Part shown: piece after piece, positions 7,409-9,366 of the stretch
Layout: every line of letters starts with the position of its first letter
How positions within the stretch are numbered: position 1 is the stretch's first letter
Source of the DNA: Campylobacteraceae bacterium
GTDB lineage: Bacteria > Campylobacterota > Campylobacteria > Campylobacterales > Sulfurovaceae
DNA: 9,366 bases
Direction: 5' to 3'
Assembly: GCA_027022775.1 (NCBI GenBank)
Contig: JALVXO010000162.1
Span: forward strand, 1-9,366
Position numbers and translations under genes: made by a program
The notes under the pieces: generated by a model
Seen by the model: only the letters and a program-made list of their open reading frames with translations
Database searches by the model: none
Told to the model about the DNA's origin: nothing

Positions 7409-7956
7409 TACTGCTCCTCTTCGGATGTTTTAAAAATTTTTGACATTATACTGCCGTTATTATTATCTTCTGTTGTGTTTTCATCCTCTAAATCATCAAA
7501 AGTGTCATTATCGTCATAACTTATATTATCATCACTTATATTATCATCGCTTGTATTTATATCATCATCGGCATAAACGCTCTCATTGCTATCTAATGCA
7601 GTATTATTTTTATCCTGCCTGCTCTGCTTATTAACCTGCACAACATATTTGTAAATAGCTTCTATCTCTTTATCGGTCAAATAGTAGCGCGGCATAATAG
7701 AACCGCCTTTTTCAAGTGCCTTTTTAAATTTTTTAAGCCCTAATCCTCTTATATCTGCGCCGTAAAACTCATGGGGTTTGTTTTTTTCATCTTTAAAAGA
7801 GGCAATAAAAACCCCTTCGCCAAGCTCCCCGTGGCAGCTGGCGCAACTTACGCCGCGCGGGTCTTTGTAAAGCATCTGTCCATACTCAAATTCCGAAATA
7901 AAATCCTCTGCAAAAAGCAAAGCTGCCCAAAAAATTATTAATATTACCGCTCTCAA
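7408..7956 (-). CDS. Periplasmic mono-heme c-type cytochrome with acidic repeat tail
   Basis: From a TTG start at 7956 this is 182 residues. Residues 1-16 are a short signal peptide (Arg2, hydrophobic core, cleavage after L-F-A). A small cytochrome c domain follows with heme-binding C-A-S-C-H at 38-42 and probable axial Met88 in a G-S-I-M-P-R loop. From about residue 110 the protein turns into an Asp/Asn/Ser/Glu-rich, probably disordered tail containing the tandem pentapeptide D-D-N-I-S. It presumably shuttles electrons in the periplasm; its redox partner is unknown. An upstream ATG at 7995 is in frame, but it would add a charged, cysteine-containing N-terminus before the signal peptide and place the start upstream of the likely promoter. 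The TTG has AGGT (7963-7966) at workable distance. It is first in the leftward operon and divergent from folD. Confidence 0.85.
   Translation of the reverse strand: MRAVILIIFWAALLFAEDFISEFEYGQMLYKDPRGVSCASCHGELGEGVFIASFKDEKNKPHEFYGADIRGLGLKKFKKALEKGGSIMPRYYLTDKEIEAIYKYVVQVNKQSRQDKNNTALDSNESVYADDDINTSDDNISDDNISYDDNDTFDDLEDENTTEDNNNGSIMSKIFKTSEEEQ
7519..7548 (-). repeat. Two perfect tandem copies of a 15-bp unit inside the cytochrome gene
   Basis: The unit at 7519-7533 is repeated exactly at 7534-7548, and a decayed copy follows on the right. On the coding strand each unit is GAT GAT AAT ATA AGT, giving D-D-N-I-S. Because 15 is a multiple of three, slippage would lengthen or shorten the acidic tail without breaking the frame. 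Confidence 0.85.
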
Positions 7957-7980
7957 TTCTCTACCTAAACATTTTTTAGA

Positions 7981-7986
7981 TATAAT
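7981..7986 (+). promoter_or_regulatory. folD promoter -10 (TATAAT)
   Basis: A perfect TATAAT lies 31 bp before the folD ATG, preceded by a six-T run (7972-7977) and AGA. At 17-bp spacing the -35 position reads TCTCTA, no match. A T-rich periodic upstream with a strong -10 and no -35 is the known form of sigma70 promoters in Campylobacter and Helicobacter. The transcript would start near 7993 with a leader of about 24 nt. Confidence 0.7.
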
Positions 7987-7987
7987 A
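7982..7987 (-). promoter_or_regulatory. Candidate -10 (TATTAT) for the cytochrome-proA-ABC-tamAB operon
   Basis: On the minus strand TATTAT (five of six matches to TATAAT) overlaps the folD -10 with a one-base offset. Initiation would fall near 7975, upstream of the TTG start at 7956 but downstream of the ATG at 7995. No -35 is evident. This is the only promoter-like site I see ahead of the five-gene operon. Confidence 0.45.
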
Positions 7988-8006
7988 CCCAACATTCTTT
8001 TAATGT

Positions 8007-8011
8007 AAGGA
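8007..8011 (+). promoter_or_regulatory. folD ribosome binding site
   Basis: AAGGA lies five bases before the ATG at 8017, within TAAGGA. It is a good Shine-Dalgarno match and fixes the folD start. Confidence 0.8.
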
Positions 8012-8016
8012 TATTT

Positions 8017-8859
8017 ATGACACTAATTGATGGAAAAAAACTATCAAAAAAAATTGAGCAGCAAATCGCCAAAGAGGTTGAAGAGCTCAAATCAAAAGGT
8101 GTAGTTCCGGGACTTGCAGTTATTTTAGTCGGCGACGACCCCGCAAGCCACACTTATGTTGCAATGAAAGAGAAATCCTGCAAAAATGTCGGCTTTTACT
8201 CAATTGTGCACAAAATGCCAGACACAATAAGCCAGCAAGAGATTATCGAAACAATTAAAATGATGAATAACAACCCAAGAATTGATGGCATTTTGGTGCA
8301 ACTGCCCCTTCCAAGCCATATTGATACTACCAAAATATTAGAAGTCATCGACCCTCAAAAAGATGTTGACGGCTTTCATCCATACAATATGGGGCGGGTT
8401 GTTGAAAATCTTGACGCTTTCGCTCCTTGCACCCCTGCCGGTGTTATGGAAATGTTTGATGAGTATAATATAGAATTGGAAGGCAAAGATGTCTGCGTTG
8501 TAGGGGCTAGCAATATTGTGGGCAAACCTATGGCTGCACTTTTGCTCAATAAAAATGCAACTGTAACAGTTACCCATATTTTTACAAAAAATTTGGCAAG
8601 CCATACAAAAAAAGCCGATATTGTTATTGTAGGAGTCGGTAAGCCAAATTTAATTACAGAAGATATGGTAAAAGAGGGGGCTATTGTTATAGATATCGGA
8701 ATAAACCGCCTCGAAAACGGTAAATTAGTAGGCGATGTAGATTTTGAAAATGTATCCAAAAAATGCAGTTACATCACACCAGTTCCAGGAGGTGTAGGAC
8801 CAATGACAATAGCAATGCTTTTAAGCAATACACTAAAAGCAGCAAAAAGAAGAGTATAA
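8017..8859 (+). CDS. folD: Bifunctional methylenetetrahydrofolate dehydrogenase/methenyltetrahydrofolate cyclohydrolase
   Basis: FolD interconverts 5,10-methylene-, 5,10-methenyl- and 10-formyl-tetrahydrofolate with NADP(H), supplying one-carbon units for purines and initiator formyl-Met; it is a cytoplasmic homodimer. The 280-residue length is normal. Visible family motifs are the Y-V-A-M-K active-site segment (Tyr47, Lys51), Q-L-P-L-P near 89-93, D-V-D-G-F-H-P, C-T-P-A-G-V, the Rossmann stretch G-A-S-N-I-V-G-K-P-M, V-I-D-I-G-I-N, and the C-terminal P-V-P-G-G-V-G-P-M-T. The start is supported by the AAGGA and upstream TATAAT. In Helicobacter pylori and Campylobacter jejuni folD is followed by the signal peptidase gene lepB/lepP. 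Here it is followed by repeats only, starting one base after the stop. Confidence 0.98.
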   Translation: MTLIDGKKLSKKIEQQIAKEVEELKSKGVVPGLAVILVGDDPASHTYVAMKEKSCKNVGFYSIVHKMPDTISQQEIIETIKMMNNNPRIDGILVQLPLPSHIDTTKILEVIDPQKDVDGFHPYNMGRVVENLDAFAPCTPAGVMEMFDEYNIELEGKDVCVVGASNIVGKPMAALLLNKNATVTVTHIFTKNLASHTKKADIVIVGVGKPNLITEDMVKEGAIVIDIGINRLENGKLVGDVDFENVSKKCSYITPVPGGVGPMTIAMLLSNTLKAAKRRV

Positions 8860-8860
8860 T

Positions 8861-8881
8861 GTAGGTGCAGCCGTGCCGCAC
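8861..8881 (+). repeat. REP-like hairpin A with GTAG head
   Basis: GTAG (8861-8864) is followed at once by a seven-bp stem, GTGCAGC/GCCGCAC (8865-8871 with 8875-8881), with one A-C mismatch and a three-base loop. A 5' GTAG or GGAG at the foot of a hairpin is the known hallmark of REP sequences mobilised by REP-associated tyrosine transposases (RAYT/TnpA-REP). It begins two bases after the folD stop and has no T-run, so it is not a standard terminator. Confidence 0.5.
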
Positions 8882-8911
8882 AATTAGTGACAGTGACAGT
8901 TTGGTGTTATT

Positions 8912-8938
8912 GTCATTCCCGCGAAAGCGGGAATCCAG
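8912..8938 (+). repeat. REP-like hairpin B (GTCATTCCCGC type)
   Basis: GTC is followed by a perfect eight-bp stem, ATTCCCGC/GCGGGAAT (8915-8922 with 8927-8934), closed by a GAAA tetraloop, then CCAG. Elements of this form are familiar dispersed extragenic repeats in many proteobacteria. A six-T run at 8942-8947 lies 7 nt beyond the stem, so it may also act as a weak terminator for folD. Confidence 0.7.
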
Positions 8939-8955
8939 GGCTTTTTTAGAGAAGA

Positions 8956-8976
8956 GAGATTAGAGATTGGAGATTA
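8956..8976 (+). repeat. Three tandem copies of a 7-bp GAGATTR repeat
   Basis: GAGATTA, GAGATTG, GAGATTA run head to tail, preceded by purine-rich GAGAAGA. They lie between the first and second hairpin pairs. Function unknown. Confidence 0.7.
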
Positions 8977-9002
8977 TAAAAATTATTTTCCGTAATCCGC
9001 AC

Positions 9003-9028
9003 GTAGGTCGGGGTGCCCTCACCCCGAC
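9003..9028 (+). repeat. REP-like hairpin A' with GTAG head
   Basis: GTAG (9003-9006) is followed directly by a perfect nine-bp stem, GTCGGGGTG/CACCCCGAC (9007-9015 with 9020-9028), with loop CCCT. It has the same architecture and orientation as the element at 8861 but a different stem sequence, as expected of two REP subfamilies or diverged copies. There is no following T-run. Confidence 0.6.
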
Positions 9029-9059
9029 ACTTTGACATTATGTTGCCTGGAAAAGTTTA

Positions 9060-9089
9060 GGTTTGAGAATTGAGCACCGAGGTTTGAGA
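9060..9089 (+). repeat. Direct repeat GGTTTGAGA, 21 bp apart
   Basis: GGTTTGAGA occurs at 9060-9068 and again at 9081-9089, separated by ATTGAGCACCGA. The unit resembles the GAGATT repeats at 8956-8976, suggesting one family of purine-rich spacer repeats between the hairpins. Confidence 0.5.
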
Positions 9090-9094
9090 TTTAC

Positions 9095-9117
9095 GTCATT
9101 CCCGCGAATGCAGGAAT
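9095..9117 (+). repeat. REP-like hairpin B' (diverged GTCATTCCCGC copy)
   Basis: A second copy of the 8912 element in the same orientation. It is identical through GTCATTCCCGCGAA, then T-G-C-A-G-G-A-A-T. The stem has one C-A mismatch, which weakens it, so this looks like an older copy. Confidence 0.6.
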
Positions 9118-9123
9118 ACGAAG

Positions 9124-9192
9124 GATTGGTTGACTGGTTATTAGTATACTGGAGAAAAATTTAACACCTCTCCTGGTATACCAGTAACCAAT
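9124..9192. repeat. Long imperfect inverted repeat with CTGGTATACCAG palindrome
   Basis: The left arm (9135-9155) and right arm (9169-9190) are near-complementary over about 20 bp, including TGGTTA/TAACCA, GTATAC and GGAGA/TCTCC, around a 13-base AT-rich loop. Flanking GATTGGTT on the left also echoes AACCAAT on the right. The right arm contains the perfect 12-bp palindrome CTGGTATACCAG (9173-9184). It could be a cruciform, a miniature transposable element or a protein-binding site; nothing in the sequence decides. Confidence 0.55.
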
Positions 9193-9217
9193 ACACAAAA
9201 ACATTAAAAAGCTTTAA

Positions 9218-9366
9218 GAGACCACTGCACAAAAGTTGGTTCCAAAATATGGTGCTAGAAAGTATCAGAAATTAAATAAAATTACTCGAAAGCCTAGCCA
9301 AAGCTAAGCAGAGAGGAATTTTTTTGATTTATGATATTTTATAGTGCAATAATTTAGGCTTAATAT
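9218..9366. mobile_element. Possible insertion-sequence end or remnant
   Basis: Starting at 9218, after TTAA, the sequence GAGACCACTGCACAAAAG resembles the GAGACC-TTTGCA style terminal inverted repeats common among IS5-family elements. Immediately inside is a short basic frame (TTG 9236 to TAA 9307) with many Lys and Arg residues but no recognisable transposase motif. The right half of the putative element is not in the window, so neither the partner repeat nor a target duplication can be tested. The family assignment rests on recall of the terminal pattern and is tentative. Confidence 0.3.

Larger units (their letters stand above)
8860..9366. other. Gene-free repeat-rich region downstream of folD
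   Basis: About 507 bases contain no convincing protein-coding gene on either strand; the longest frames are a few tens of codons and lack recognisable domains. The content is repetitive: four hairpins of two alternating types, purine-rich tandem and direct repeats, a long imperfect inverted repeat and a possible insertion-sequence end. No tRNA or CRISPR structure is seen. Confidence 0.8.

Noticed and set aside
7440..7634. Plus-strand frame rich in Tyr and His inside the cytochrome gene
   Set aside because: It is the antisense reading of the Asp/Asn-rich tail repeats, which gives low-complexity His/Tyr; not a gene.
7957..7995. ATG start for the cytochrome at 7995
   Set aside because: It would add a charged, Cys-containing stretch before the signal peptide and overlap the folD promoter region; the TTG at 7956 fits better, though the ATG is not strictly excluded.
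8376..8759. 127-codon open frame on the minus strand inside folD
   Set aside because: It lies wholly antisense to a full-length, clearly conserved folD, has no ribosome binding site of note and no recognisable domain; it is a shadow of folD codon usage.
8861..9117. CRISPR array
   Set aside because: The repeats are of two different hairpin types with irregular spacing and no uniform spacers; no cas genes are present.
9341..9357. Short frame starting ATGATATTTTAT near the right end
   Set aside because: It stops after eight codons and has no supporting features.

Overview
The window is AT-rich and looks like a chromosomal segment of a Campylobacterota (epsilonproteobacterial) species. Three things point there: a -10 box preceded by a T-run with no clear -35 in front of folD, a small c-type cytochrome divergent from folD, and Lys/Asn/Ile/Phe-rich protein composition. 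Genus cannot be fixed from sequence alone; a Sulfurimonas/Sulfurovum-like relative is plausible.

Layout, left to right. Positions 1-85 read leftward as an rRNA-operon-type promoter and leader: TATAAT, TTGTTT at 17-bp spacing, a leader hairpin and a boxA antitermination element. The rRNA genes themselves would lie just outside the left edge. From about 7956 down to 156 there is one tightly packed leftward operon of five genes: a periplasmic mono-heme cytochrome c, proA (proline biosynthesis), a short solitary ABC ATPase, tamA (Omp85 outer-membrane barrel) and tamB (very large AsmA-like protein). Successive genes overlap by 1-4 nt or are separated by 4 nt, so translational coupling is likely. 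Several genes start with GTG or TTG. folD (8017-8859) runs rightward from a promoter whose -10 overlaps an opposite-strand -10, giving a compact, possibly bidirectional, promoter between the cytochrome operon and folD.

The last ~507 bases (8860-9366) hold no convincing gene. They hold repeats: two GTAG-headed hairpins alternating with two GTCATTCCCGC-type hairpins in the same orientation (A-B-A'-B'), short purine-rich tandem repeats, a long imperfect inverted repeat containing a 12-bp perfect palindrome, and a stretch beginning GAGACC that may be the end of a degenerate insertion sequence.

Functionally, TamA and TamB form the outer-membrane/periplasm-spanning TAM system, implicated in envelope biogenesis (outer-membrane protein insertion and/or phospholipid transport). 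Their co-transcription with a solo ABC ATPase, a proline-synthesis enzyme and a cytochrome is the least explained part of the window. I found no clear evidence of a defence, CRISPR, phage or otherwise wholly new system; most of the window is housekeeping.
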